Shown one piece after another: positions 28,370 through 36,986 of a DNA stretch of 64,000 nt. The stretch comes from Alphaproteobacteria bacterium (GTDB taxonomy: Bacteria > Pseudomonadota > Alphaproteobacteria > Ferrovibrionales > Ferrovibrionaceae), in assembly GCA_017307375.1 (NCBI GenBank), contig JAFKFH010000009.1, positions 186,001 to 250,000 of the forward strand. The letters run 5' to 3'. The translations under genes and the position numbers were made by a program. The stretch's first letter is position 1; each line of letters starts with the position of its first letter. The notes beneath the pieces are model-generated. The model saw only the letters and a list, made by a program, of their open reading frames with translations. It made no database searches and was not told where the DNA came from.

Positions 28370-28822
28370 TCAGCGCCCTTCGCCGACCGCGCGGACCAGG
28401 AGATCGGCCCCGTCGCGCCCGAACACTTCGACCCGTGTGCCGGCCGGCAGGTCGGGGCCGGCAACCGGCCAGGTGGTCCCCTCGATCTCGGCACGGCCGC
28501 GCCCGTTATGCAGCGCGGTGACGAGCGTGCCGTGACGGCCGAGCAGCCGGTCGGCACCCTGGTTCAGATGGGCCGCGGCATCGGCCGCCTGCCGGCGGCG
28601 CCACAGCGACAGGCCGAGGCTGAGGGCGAGGGCGGCGAGGAAAACCAGCCCCTGTCCCTGCCAGGCGAGGTCGGAAACGCCCCAGGCGACAAGACCGGTG
28701 GCGAGCGCGGCAAGACCAAGCCACAGCAGATAGGCGCCCGGCAGCACCAGTTCCGCCAGCATCAGCACGACGCCGAGCGCCATCCAGTGCCAGGGCTCGA
28801 CCTGGCCCAGGAAGCCGGTCAC
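28370..28822 (-). CDS. NfeD-family membrane protein
   Basis: A 150-residue protein. Two to three membrane spans fill residues of about 8-75 ('ALGVVLMLAELVLPGAYLLWLGLAALATGLVAW'), followed by a soluble OB-fold-like domain from about 85 ('RLLGRHGTLVTALHNGRGRAEIEGTTWPVAGPDLPAGTRVEVF'), as in the short NfeD proteins that lack the protease part. They act with SPFH proteins in membrane microdomains. Its ATG overlaps the stop of the upstream slipin gene (ATGA), the usual pairing. Confidence 0.9.
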   Translation of the reverse strand: MTGFLGQVEPWHWMALGVVLMLAELVLPGAYLLWLGLAALATGLVAWGVSDLAWQGQGLVFLAALALSLGLSLWRRRQAADAAAHLNQGADRLLGRHGTLVTALHNGRGRAEIEGTTWPVAGPDLPAGTRVEVFGRDGADLLVRAVGEGR

Positions 28823-29751
28823 GGCGCCTTGCCGCGCTGGGCGGCTTCCTTGACCAGGTCAGTTATGCCCGACAGGGCACCGAGCACGCCGGTCGCCTCG
28901 ACCGGCAGCATCAGCACCTTCTGGTTGGGCGACTGGGCGAAGGCCTGCAACGCGTCGATATAGCGGGTGGCGACGAAATAATTGACCGCGGCAATGTCGC
29001 CCGAGGCGATCGAGGCCGAGACCGCGCGCGTCGCCTCCGCCTCCGCCGCGGCCTGGCGCTCGCGCGCCTCGGCCTCGCGAAAGGCGGCTTCGCGCTTGCC
29101 CTCGGCCTCGAGAATGGCGGCCTGCTTCTCGCCCTCGGCGCGCAGGATCGCCGACTGCTTGGCACCTTCGGCCGCCAGGATGTCGGCGCGCTTCTCGCGC
29201 TCGGCCGTCATCTGCTTGGCCATCGCCGCCAGCAGGTTGGCCGGCGGCTGGATGTTCGACAATTCGATCCGGCTGACCTTGACGCCCCAGGGCGACGTCG
29301 CCTGGTCGATCACCGTCAACAGGCGCTGGTTGATCTGGTCGCGCTGCGACAGCACCTCGTCGAGGTCGAGCGAACCGATCACCGAACGCACGTTGGTCAT
29401 GGCAAGGCTGGCCAGCGCCAGTTCCAGGTTCTGCACCTCGTAGGCGGCCTTGGCCGCGTCGAGCACCTGGTAGAAGACGACGCCGTCGACCATCACCGTC
29501 GCGTTGTCGCGCGTGATCACCTCCTGGCTCGGCACGTTCAACACCACTTCCATGACGTTGAGCTTGTGGCCGATCCGCTCGACGAACGGCAGGATCAGGT
29601 TCAGCCCCGGCTTCAGCGTCCGAGTATAGCGCCCCAGCCGCTCGACCGTCCATTCCTGGCCCTGCCCCACGGTCTTGACGCCGGCCATGACCAGCGCGAC
29701 ACCGAGAACCAGAAGGGCGATGACGACGGTGGATTGCGGATCGATGGTCAC
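28819..29751 (-). CDS. SPFH/band 7 protein, slipin or QmcA type
   Basis: A 310-residue protein with an N-terminal membrane segment (about residues 8-27), the band 7 domain ('GQEWTVERLGRYTRTLKPGLNLILPFVERI', 'SQEVITRDNATVMVDGVVFYQV') and a long Ala/Glu-rich coiled coil from about 180 to 250. SPFH proteins form ring- or cage-like membrane scaffolds and recruit partners such as NfeD. The start is GTG 29751, with GGGAGG 8 bp upstream. That Shine-Dalgarno is inside a hairpin arm, which may affect translation. Confidence 0.92.
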   Translation of the reverse strand: MTIDPQSTVVIALLVLGVALVMAGVKTVGQGQEWTVERLGRYTRTLKPGLNLILPFVERIGHKLNVMEVVLNVPSQEVITRDNATVMVDGVVFYQVLDAAKAAYEVQNLELALASLAMTNVRSVIGSLDLDEVLSQRDQINQRLLTVIDQATSPWGVKVSRIELSNIQPPANLLAAMAKQMTAEREKRADILAAEGAKQSAILRAEGEKQAAILEAEGKREAAFREAEARERQAAAEAEATRAVSASIASGDIAAVNYFVATRYIDALQAFAQSPNQKVLMLPVEATGVLGALSGITDLVKEAAQRGKAP

Positions 29752-29755
29752 TGAA

Positions 29756-29799
29756 ACCCTCCCGATGATTGCAGACGATTTCTACATCATCGGGAGGGT
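29756..29799 (-). promoter_or_regulatory. 14-bp hairpin that covers the slipin ribosome-binding site
   Basis: Arms 29756-29769 and 29786-29799 are perfectly complementary, around a 16-base loop. On the minus strand the second arm contains GGGAGGG, the Shine-Dalgarno of the slipin GTG at 29751. It also lies 17 bp after the stop of the upstream LPMO gene, so it could instead be a terminator, with TTTC after the stem. Confidence 0.6.
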
Positions 29800-29815
29800 C
29801 ACGCGATAGCGGGGC

Positions 29816-30949
29816 TTACACTGCCTGCCAGAGGGCGGGGCTGGACGACGGCGTCCAGTTGGCACCGACCCAGGCGGTGTGGGGCTGCAGGCATTTATAG
29901 CTGCGGCCCTGCCAGGTCACGACCTGGCCGAGGGCATAGGCGACGCCCTCGCGCCATTCGCTCGCGCTCGGCGGCGTCACCGGACCGGGAATGTCGATGT
30001 CGATGTTGTAGGTGTAGCCGGGATAGGCCTGGTTGCGATAGACGCGGTTCCCCGTCGCCGACTTGACCGGGGTGATCGTCGCGGTGCCGCTGGCGGTCGA
30101 CAGGACGCCGATCCGGAACACCGGCGAAGCGGCATTGACGGTGGCGGCAAGCGTGGCCGGCCAATTGGCGGCCTTGCCCGTGTCGGCGGTCAGCGCGACG
30201 CTGTAGGTCGCCGCGTCGCCGCCGTTCGGGTCGAAGACGCGCAGCTTGGCGGTCGAACCGGCCGGCAGGTCGGTCTGGGCATTGACCTGGTTCACCTCTT
30301 CCCAGGTCACGGCCGCCGGCGGCGGCGCCGGATCGTCGGAGAAGCGGACGTCCGAGCAGGCATAGAAGGCTTCCGGGCTGTCGGAACGCTGCCACACCGC
30401 ATAGATGACGTGCTGACCGGTCCGGCCGGCCGGCAGCGGCACGGTCATCCGGTAGCGCTGGCCATCACGGACCGGATTGCCGACCGAGGCAAATTTCTCG
30501 AGGTCGCCCCATTTCAGGCTGGACGCCGGATTCCAGCCGCTGCGGGTGACGTAAAGATCGAAAGACTTCACCGCATGCGGTGCCGTCGCATAGAAGACGA
30601 AGGTGAAGTTGCCCCCGGCATCGGGAACGATCGGCGTGGTCGTCCAGTCGGCGCGGGCCTGGTTGAAGCCGCGATACTTGTCGCGCCCCCCGGCGCAGAG
30701 CGTCCCATCCGGCACCAGCGCCTGATGCTGGCCATTGGCCGCGCCCTGGTTGACTTCGTTCCAGTCGTAGAACGGCTGGGTGCCGCCGATCGCCTTGGCA
30801 TCCTTGCAGGCGGCGGTTTTCGGGTTCTCCGGCCCCTCCTTGTAGCAGGCATAGACCCGGCTGATCGGCAGCTCCATGGTGCCGTGGGCCGACAGGGCGG
30901 CGGGCACGAGCATTGCCCCCAGCCCCAGCGCGATTGCGAGTGATTTCAT
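29816..30949 (-). CDS. Secreted AA10 lytic polysaccharide monooxygenase with C-terminal chitin-binding module
   Basis: A 377-residue secreted protein. A signal peptide ends at Ala21, so His22 (HGTMELPISR) becomes the N-terminal residue, as the copper histidine brace requires. A second ligand His is probably in 'NGQHQALVPDGTLC'. 'GQHVIYAVWQRSDSPEAFYACSDV' closes the AA10 core at about residue 205. A GbpA-like beta domain follows (about 215-320), and the end (about 330-377, 'WREGVAYALGQVVTWQGRSYKCLQPHTA') is a CBM5/12-type module. Such enzymes cleave crystalline chitin or cellulose oxidatively. The start ATG 30949 has GGGGAT upstream; a longer frame exists but would destroy the signal peptide. 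Confidence 0.92.
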   Translation of the reverse strand: MKSLAIALGLGAMLVPAALSAHGTMELPISRVYACYKEGPENPKTAACKDAKAIGGTQPFYDWNEVNQGAANGQHQALVPDGTLCAGGRDKYRGFNQARADWTTTPIVPDAGGNFTFVFYATAPHAVKSFDLYVTRSGWNPASSLKWGDLEKFASVGNPVRDGQRYRMTVPLPAGRTGQHVIYAVWQRSDSPEAFYACSDVRFSDDPAPPPAAVTWEEVNQVNAQTDLPAGSTAKLRVFDPNGGDAATYSVALTADTGKAANWPATLAATVNAASPVFRIGVLSTASGTATITPVKSATGNRVYRNQAYPGYTYNIDIDIPGPVTPPSASEWREGVAYALGQVVTWQGRSYKCLQPHTAWVGANWTPSSSPALWQAV

Positions 30950-31234
30950 TGCTGATCCCCCATTGGATGTTCCAGTGGCAGCAACGACGATATGTCTGGT
31001 TCCAAAGTCTGGAAAATAAAAGGATGATAAAAACCCAAATATGTCACAAGTATCCGAAGACAAATGTCCGAAAAATTTCTTACATCATCCGTAAATAGAG
31101 AAACATTTACTCAATTCGAAACGATAGGTATCTTGTTACGCTGAGGTCATGAGTATTTACGATTCGCTACAAGGTCCTGCCATCGCGGCGGTGTAGAAGT
31201 CGCATACCAAGCTGAACGGGCGCCAAGCCGATCC

Positions 31235-32863
31235 ATGCACCAGAAGCTCACCCGGTTCCTCTCGCTGGCTTTTGCCAGTGCCGACGTGCTGCTCGAGATC
31301 GAGCCGGACGGCTGCATCGGCTTTGCCGTGGGTGCGGCCCAGTGCCTGCTGCACCGGAGCGAGGAAAGCCTGCCCGGCATGGCCTGGACCGGCCTGTTCG
31401 AGCCGGGCGACCGACCGCTGGTGCTGCGGCTGGCCGAGCAGCTCGCCGGCGGATACCGGGCTGGCCCCATCCTCGTGCGCCTCGCCGACGGAACGGCCGA
31501 GCAGCCCCGTTTCGCGACGCTGAGCCTGTTCCGCCAGCCCAACGACGGAAAACTTTCCTGCGGCCTGTCTGCCGTGCCCGCGGCGATCGCGGAAGAGGCG
31601 TCGGCGCGCCGCCGCGAGGTGCAGTCGCAGCTGCTGGACCAGCACAGCTTCGGCGATGCCGTCGATCAGCTCGGCCGACGCGCGGCCGGCTATGGCCAGT
31701 CGATGACGCTGTCCCTGCTGGAAGTGCCCGGCCTGGGCAACCACGCCAATGCCACGGCCGATGAACTGGTCGCCAGCATCGGTGCGATCCTGCGCACGGC
31801 ATCGGTCGACGGCACGGCCGCCGGCCGGCTGGGCGACGATCGCTTCGGGCTGGTCCACCAGCCCGATGGCGCGCGGCTGGGCGAGGCCATCGCCGCCATC
31901 GTCGCCCGCGGCCAGCAGGCGGGCATGGATCTCGCGGTGCAGCGCCAGTCGCTGTCGCTCGACGATCCGATGCTCGACGAGGAGAAGCGGCTCAAGGCCG
32001 TGCGCTTCGTGATCAACCGCTTCGTCGCCCAGGGCGTCGCGGCCGATGCGCCGCAGAACCTGGCGCAAGCGTTCGAGACCATGGTCACCGACACGCTCAA
32101 CCAGATCAACAGCCTCAGCGCGACGATGCGCGACGATGCCTTCGGCCTCCTCTACCAGCCGATCGTCTCGATCGCCGAGGGCACGCTGCACCATTTCGAA
32201 GTGCTCGCCCGCTTCGAGCCCGATCGCAGCCCGTTCGAGAAGATCCAGTTCGCCGAGCAGGTCGGGCTGATCGAAAGCTTCGACCTGCTGGTCTGCAAGC
32301 GCGCGGCGCGCGTCATCCAGGCCGCACCCAGGCCGGTGGCGCTGGCCGTCAACATCTCCGGACGATCGCTGTCGAGCGGTATCTTCGTCGACGCGCTGCT
32401 GGCACTGCTGGCGGCCAACAACGACATCGCGCCGTCGCTGCTGCTCGAGGTGACCGAAAGCGCCGAGCTCGAGGATCTCACGCGGGCCGATCACATCATC
32501 CAGGCAATCCGGCGCCAGGGCTTCGCCGTCTGCCTCGACGATTTCGGCGCCGGCGCTTCGTCGTTCCGCTATCTGCAGGCGCTGACCGTCGATCACGTCA
32601 AGCTCGATGGCGCCTATGTCAGCCGCATCGGCCAGTCGCGTCGCGACGATGCGCTGCTCAAGAGCATGATCGGGCTTTGCCATGATCTCGGCGTGGAGAC
32701 CATCGCCGAAATGGTCGAGACGGCTGCGCAGGAGAAGGCGCTGAGCCGGCTCGGCGTCACCTACGGCCAGGGCTGGTACTACGGCCGGCCGACGCCGCAG
32801 CCGGTCTGGTCACCGCAAAGGGCGGCGGCACGGCGGCGCGGCGAAACCGTCGAGTGGCGCTGA
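31235..32863 (+). CDS. EAL-domain cyclic-di-GMP phosphodiesterase with a degenerate middle domain
   Basis: A 542-residue cytoplasmic protein. The first 120 residues look PAS-like and the middle (about 130-290) resembles a worn GGDEF domain without its active-site motif. The C-terminal EAL domain (from about 300) keeps the catalytic residues: 'FEVLARFE' for EAL, 'NISG', 'EVTES', 'CLDDFGAGASS', 'VKLDG', 'EMVE' and 'QGWYYGRP'. It is therefore probably an active phosphodiesterase that lowers cyclic-di-GMP. There is no good Shine-Dalgarno before ATG 31235. The 285 bp between it and the LPMO gene are AT-rich and hold both divergent promoters; I see no clear motif there. Confidence 0.88.
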   Translation: MHQKLTRFLSLAFASADVLLEIEPDGCIGFAVGAAQCLLHRSEESLPGMAWTGLFEPGDRPLVLRLAEQLAGGYRAGPILVRLADGTAEQPRFATLSLFRQPNDGKLSCGLSAVPAAIAEEASARRREVQSQLLDQHSFGDAVDQLGRRAAGYGQSMTLSLLEVPGLGNHANATADELVASIGAILRTASVDGTAAGRLGDDRFGLVHQPDGARLGEAIAAIVARGQQAGMDLAVQRQSLSLDDPMLDEEKRLKAVRFVINRFVAQGVAADAPQNLAQAFETMVTDTLNQINSLSATMRDDAFGLLYQPIVSIAEGTLHHFEVLARFEPDRSPFEKIQFAEQVGLIESFDLLVCKRAARVIQAAPRPVALAVNISGRSLSSGIFVDALLALLAANNDIAPSLLLEVTESAELEDLTRADHIIQAIRRQGFAVCLDDFGAGASSFRYLQALTVDHVKLDGAYVSRIGQSRRDDALLKSMIGLCHDLGVETIAEMVETAAQEKALSRLGVTYGQGWYYGRPTPQPVWSPQRAAARRRGETVEWR

Positions 32864-32867
32864 GGCG

Positions 32868-34217
32868 CTACGGCGCGGCGGGCAACCCCGCCACCGCCAG
32901 GGCGGCAGCCTGGCGCTCGGCCAGCGCCGCTTCGTCGAAACGGTCGATCAGGTCGTGGAACAGCCGGTGCCAGTTGATCTCGGCCTTAAGCCGCAGGAAG
33001 ACGCCGCCCAGGCCGATCGCCGCGCGATCCATGAAGACGAACTCGCGCGGCGGGGTGACGCCGCCATGCTCGCGCAGTTTCTGGTGGACGGTCTCGGCCA
33101 CCTCGCGGCCATAGAGACCGGTCTGTTCCAGTTCCTGGATTCGCCGCGGGCGATCCTCGAGAAGCGGGGCGTAGAGGAACGAGGCCCAGAGATTGAGGGT
33201 CTCGATCATCTCGGCCGACAGGCCCTTGAACCCCCAGGTCTCGTAGGCATGCACGGCAAGATCGCGATCGTCGCGGGCAATCGCGTGATAGAGGTCGATC
33301 ACGCCGCGGACGAAGCGCGCCGGGAATATGCGGATGCAGCCGAAATCGAGCAGATTGATCGACTGGTCGGGCCGCGCGGCGTAATTGCCGAGATGGGGAT
33401 CGCCGTGGATGACGCCGTACTCGTAGAACGGCACATACCAGGCGCGGAACAGGTTCATGGCGATCCGGTTGCGGATTTCCTGCGGCTCGTCCTCGACCTG
33501 GGCGAGCGAGCGGCCGTCCAGCCAGGTCATCGTCAGGAGGCGCGAGGTCGACAAGGCCGGGATCAGCTCGGGCACATGCACACCCGCCTCGTCCCTGAGC
33601 ATATGGGCATAGAGCCGCATGTGCCGGGCCTCGAGCGCGTAGTCGAGCTCCTCGCGCAGGCGGTCGGCGATCTCGGCATGGACGTGGCTGGTATCGATCG
33701 CGGCATCGTAGCGGCGGTAGATCGAAAAGATCAGGCGCAGCTGCTTGAGGTCGGCCTCGACCGCGGAGGCCATGTCGGGATATTGCAGCTTGACCGCGAG
33801 CAGCCGTTCGTCGCCCTTGGCCACTGCCTGATGGACCTGCCCCAGCGACGCCGCGGCGATCGCCTCCTTGTCGAAACGCTCGAAGCGGCTGCGCCAGGCC
33901 GGGCCCAGCTCGCTCATCATCCGGCGCTGGACGAAGGCCCATCCCATCGCCGGGGCATTGGCCTGCAGCTGGCTCAGCTCCTGCACGTATTCCTTGGGCA
34001 GGGCGTCGGGGATGGTCGACATGATCTGCGCGACCTTCATCAGCGGGCCCTTCAGACCGCCGAGAGCCCGCTTCAGTTCGCTGGCATGCTGCCCGCGGTC
34101 GACCTTGACGCCGAGATAGCGCTCGGCCCCCAGCCGGGCCGCGAGGCCGCCGACGGCGGCCCCGACCCGGGCGTAGCGGCGGACGCGGCCGCCCAGGCTG
34201 TCGTCTTCGTCGCTCAA
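32868..34217 (-). CDS. ABC1/UbiB-type atypical kinase
   Basis: A 449-residue member of the ABC1/ADCK/UbiB family. Visible are the Ala-rich loop 'IAAASLGQVHQA', the ATP-anchoring Lys in 'LAVKLQYPDM', 'EELDYALEA', the catalytic 'GVIHGDPHLGNY' and the metal-binding 'LLDFGC'. The diagnostic KxGQ motif is present as KVAQ ('PLMKVAQIMS'), with Gly replaced by Ala. UbiB-type proteins assist ubiquinone synthesis or lipid transport. I start it at TTG 34217, whose TTGA overlaps the stop of pepF; upstream frame continues only inside pepF. Confidence 0.85.
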   Translation of the reverse strand: MSDEDDSLGGRVRRYARVGAAVGGLAARLGAERYLGVKVDRGQHASELKRALGGLKGPLMKVAQIMSTIPDALPKEYVQELSQLQANAPAMGWAFVQRRMMSELGPAWRSRFERFDKEAIAAASLGQVHQAVAKGDERLLAVKLQYPDMASAVEADLKQLRLIFSIYRRYDAAIDTSHVHAEIADRLREELDYALEARHMRLYAHMLRDEAGVHVPELIPALSTSRLLTMTWLDGRSLAQVEDEPQEIRNRIAMNLFRAWYVPFYEYGVIHGDPHLGNYAARPDQSINLLDFGCIRIFPARFVRGVIDLYHAIARDDRDLAVHAYETWGFKGLSAEMIETLNLWASFLYAPLLEDRPRRIQELEQTGLYGREVAETVHQKLREHGGVTPPREFVFMDRAAIGLGGVFLRLKAEINWHRLFHDLIDRFDEAALAERQAAALAVAGLPAAP

Positions 34218-35998
34218 GGCTGCTCCAGCTCGTCGATGAACCGCCCGATCAGGTCGAGGCCCTTGGACCAGAAGGCCGGGTCGGTGGCGTCGAGACCGAA
34301 CGGGGCCAGCAGTTCCTTGTGCCGCAGGGTGCCGCCCGCCCGCAGCATGGCGAAATACTTTTCGGCAAACCCGTCGGGCTGGGCCTCGTAGGCGGCGTAC
34401 AGCGCGTTCACCAGGCAATCGCCGAAGGCATAGGCGTAGACGTAGAACGGCGCGTGGATGAAGTGCGAGATGTAGCACCAGTAATGGCGATAGGTGTCGT
34501 CGAACGAGAAGGCATCGCCGAGGCTTTCGGTCTGCACCGCCAGCCAGTGGGCGTCGAGATCCTCGACCGACAGCTCACCCTCGGCGCGGGCGGCATGGAC
34601 ACGGCGCTCGAATTCGTAGAACGCGGTCTGGCGCACCACGGTGTTCAGCATGTCCTCGACCTTGCGCGCCAGCATGATGCGGCGCTCGGTCCCCGAGGTC
34701 TGGGCCAGCAGGGCGCGGAACGTCAGCTGTTCGCCGAACACCGACGCGGTCTCGGCAAGCGTCAGCGGGGTGTCGCACATCAGCGCACCCTGTTCGGCCG
34801 CCAGCACCTGGTGGACGCCGTGGCCCAGTTCATGGGCGAGCGTCATCACGTCGCGCAGCCGGCCCTGGTAGTTCAGCAGCAGATAGGGATGTGCGCTCGG
34901 CACCGTCGGATGGGCGAAGGCGCCGCCGGCCTTGCCCGGCCGGGCCGGCACGTCGATCCAGTTCTTCTCGAAGAACTGCCGGCCGAGATCGGCCAGGCGC
35001 GGCGAAAACCGGCCATAGGCGTCCAGCACGGTCTGCTCGGCCTCGCGCCAGGGTACGCTGCGCTCGTCGGCCTCGGGCAATGGTGCGTTGCGGTCGTAAT
35101 GGGCGAGCTTGTCGAGGCCGAGCCATTTGGCCTTCAGGCGATAGTAGCGATGCGACAGCCGCGGATAGCTGTCGCGCACCGCGGCGGCCAGAGCGGCCAC
35201 GGTTTCTTCCTCGACGAAATTGGCGAGATGGCGGCTGGCCGCCGGCGTCGGGAACTTGCGCCACTTGTCCTCGACCGCCTTGTCCTTGACGATCGTGTTC
35301 ATGACCAGGGCGATCGTGCGCACGTCGTGGTCGAAGACGTGGTCGAGCGCGACCGCGGTCTCGGCGCGCAGGACGCGGTCGGGTTCGGACAGATTGGCCA
35401 GCGCCTGCTCCAGGCTCAGCTCCTGCCCGCGCAGCGGCACGCGCCAGCCCGCCAACATTTCGTCGTAGAGGCGAACCCAGGCGGCCGAACCGGTCACCGA
35501 CTTGTCGAGCAGCAGCGCCTCGAGATCGTCGCCGAGCTGATGGGGACGGAACGACCGCACGTCGCGCAGGAACGGCTCGTAATGGCGCAGGCCGGACGAG
35601 GCTTCGTACTTCGCCGCGAGATCGGCATCCTCGATCCGGTTCAGTTCCAGCGCAAAGAACAACAGCGCCGAATAGACCTCGTTCAGCGCTTCGCGCGTGG
35701 TCTGGGCAAAGCGGCCGCGGGCGGCGTCTGTCAGGTCCTCGGCATGGTAGAGCCCGGCATAGGAGCCGATGCGGCCGAGCCGGTCCTGCTGGCGTTCGTA
35801 GTCGGCGATCGCGGCGGCCAGCGCATCGCCGTCGAGTTCGCCGATGCGGCCCTTGTAGCGGGCCGCGTAGGCCTCGGCCTCGGCCTTGGCCGCGGCGATA
35901 TCGGCCTTCAGCGCCGGGGCGTCGGGGCCGGCATAGAGATCAGTCAGGTTCCAGGTCGGCAGGGGGCCGAGATCCTCGGCCGCGATGTTTCCGGTCAT
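34214..35998 (-). CDS. pepF: Oligoendopeptidase F-type M3 metallopeptidase
   Basis: A 594-residue zinc peptidase with the catalytic motif 'LAHELGHGVHQVLA' (HELGH) near residue 390. The helical N-terminal part begins 'LPTWNLTDLYAGPDAPALKADI', characteristic of the PepF clade of family M3B. It cleaves short peptides in the cytoplasm. Start at ATG 35998; the frame extends further upstream but without family similarity. The stop overlaps the ABC1 kinase start, so they are co-translated. Confidence 0.93.
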   Translation of the reverse strand: MTGNIAAEDLGPLPTWNLTDLYAGPDAPALKADIAAAKAEAEAYAARYKGRIGELDGDALAAAIADYERQQDRLGRIGSYAGLYHAEDLTDAARGRFAQTTREALNEVYSALLFFALELNRIEDADLAAKYEASSGLRHYEPFLRDVRSFRPHQLGDDLEALLLDKSVTGSAAWVRLYDEMLAGWRVPLRGQELSLEQALANLSEPDRVLRAETAVALDHVFDHDVRTIALVMNTIVKDKAVEDKWRKFPTPAASRHLANFVEEETVAALAAAVRDSYPRLSHRYYRLKAKWLGLDKLAHYDRNAPLPEADERSVPWREAEQTVLDAYGRFSPRLADLGRQFFEKNWIDVPARPGKAGGAFAHPTVPSAHPYLLLNYQGRLRDVMTLAHELGHGVHQVLAAEQGALMCDTPLTLAETASVFGEQLTFRALLAQTSGTERRIMLARKVEDMLNTVVRQTAFYEFERRVHAARAEGELSVEDLDAHWLAVQTESLGDAFSFDDTYRHYWCYISHFIHAPFYVYAYAFGDCLVNALYAAYEAQPDGFAEKYFAMLRAGGTLRHKELLAPFGLDATDPAFWSKGLDLIGRFIDELEQP

Positions 35999-36042
35999 TC
36001 TCTCGGGCTCCTCGGGGCACACGCCCCTATAGATAGGGCGCG

Positions 36043-36474
36043 TCAGGCGATCAGGAAGTGGGCATGGGCGGCGGCGACCGGTTTTGCGCGGTCTTCCTGC
36101 CAGGCTTCGACCCGGACATTGGCGACGCGACGGCCGTGCTTGGTGACGCTGCCGCGGGCAAACGTCAGGATCGGCCGGGCCGAGCGCAGGTAGTCGATGG
36201 TGATGTTGATCGTCTTGGGCAGGATCTCGGCTTCCGAGGTCATGATCAGCTCGACGATCGCCGCCGATTCGAGCAAGGCGCCGACGACGCCGCCGTGCAG
36301 CGCCGGCAATCGCGGATTGCCGATCAGCCGGGGATCTTCCGGCAGCTGGCAGAACGAGCCCTCGGCATCGCGCCCGACCTGCAGCCCGAGGAAGCGGAAA
36401 TAGGGAATGGCCGAGACGACATGGGTGGCATCGCCGGTCTCCTTGGCCCGCCGCACGGCGTCGAGCAGCGTCAT
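36043..36474 (-). CDS. PaaI-type hotdog thioesterase, second copy
   Basis: A 143-residue single-hotdog protein with the conserved 'LHGGVVGALLESAAIVEL' helix start (about residues 61-78) and the 'TINITIDYLRSARP' strand. These hydrolyse acyl- or aryl-CoA thioesters. Start ATG 36474 overlaps the stop of the neighbouring homologue. Here the HGG motif is kept but the usual Asp after it is Glu ('LLESA'), which differs from the sister gene. Confidence 0.82.
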   Translation of the reverse strand: MTLLDAVRRAKETGDATHVVSAIPYFRFLGLQVGRDAEGSFCQLPEDPRLIGNPRLPALHGGVVGALLESAAIVELIMTSEAEILPKTINITIDYLRSARPILTFARGSVTKHGRRVANVRVEAWQEDRAKPVAAAHAHFLIA

Positions 36475-36986
36475 TGCGGCACCTTGGCATTCCTCGGGAA
36501 CGGCACTTCGCCGGACGAACCGAGCATGAAAGTGGACGCGCAGGTGGCGATCAGGTCGTCGGGTGTTCCCTCGTGATGGGCCCGGGCGCGCAGGAAGGCG
36601 ATCGAGCGCGTCACCTTGTAGCATTCGGCCACCGCCAGCACGTCGAGCCCGGCAGTGGCGGGCTTGAGGTAGTCGATGCGCAGGTCGAGGGTCGCGATCG
36701 GCAGCAGCCGGCCCATCGCCATGAACACGGCAATACCGCAGACGCTGTCGATCAGCGTGGTGATCACCCCGCCATGCAGCGTGCCGGTCTCGGGATCGCC
36801 GATGAAGTCTTCGCGATAGGGCAGTCGCAGCGTGGCGGCGTTGCGCCCGGCGGTGACGAACTGCACGCCGAGCGCGCCATAATGCGGAATGCCCCCGGAA
36901 ACGATCGCCTGGATGATGGCGGGGTCGAGACCGTCGGGATCGAAGCTGCCGGGGGGCGGCGTGTCGGACATCGGCCGCTGCCTCAT
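36471..36986 (-). CDS. PaaI-type hotdog thioesterase, first copy
   Basis: A 171-residue protein with the hotdog motif 'TGTLHGGVITTLIDSVCGIAVF' (HGG plus Asp) and 'TLDLRIDYLKPA'. I use ATG 36986, which overlaps the stop of the epimerase gene (ATGA); ATG 36971 is an alternative that drops five residues. Together with the following gene it forms a tandem of related thioesterases, perhaps acting as a heteromer on acyl-CoA. Confidence 0.82.
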   Translation of the reverse strand: MRQRPMSDTPPPGSFDPDGLDPAIIQAIVSGGIPHYGALGVQFVTAGRNAATLRLPYREDFIGDPETGTLHGGVITTLIDSVCGIAVFMAMGRLLPIATLDLRIDYLKPATAGLDVLAVAECYKVTRSIAFLRARAHHEGTPDDLIATCASTFMLGSSGEVPFPRNAKVPQ

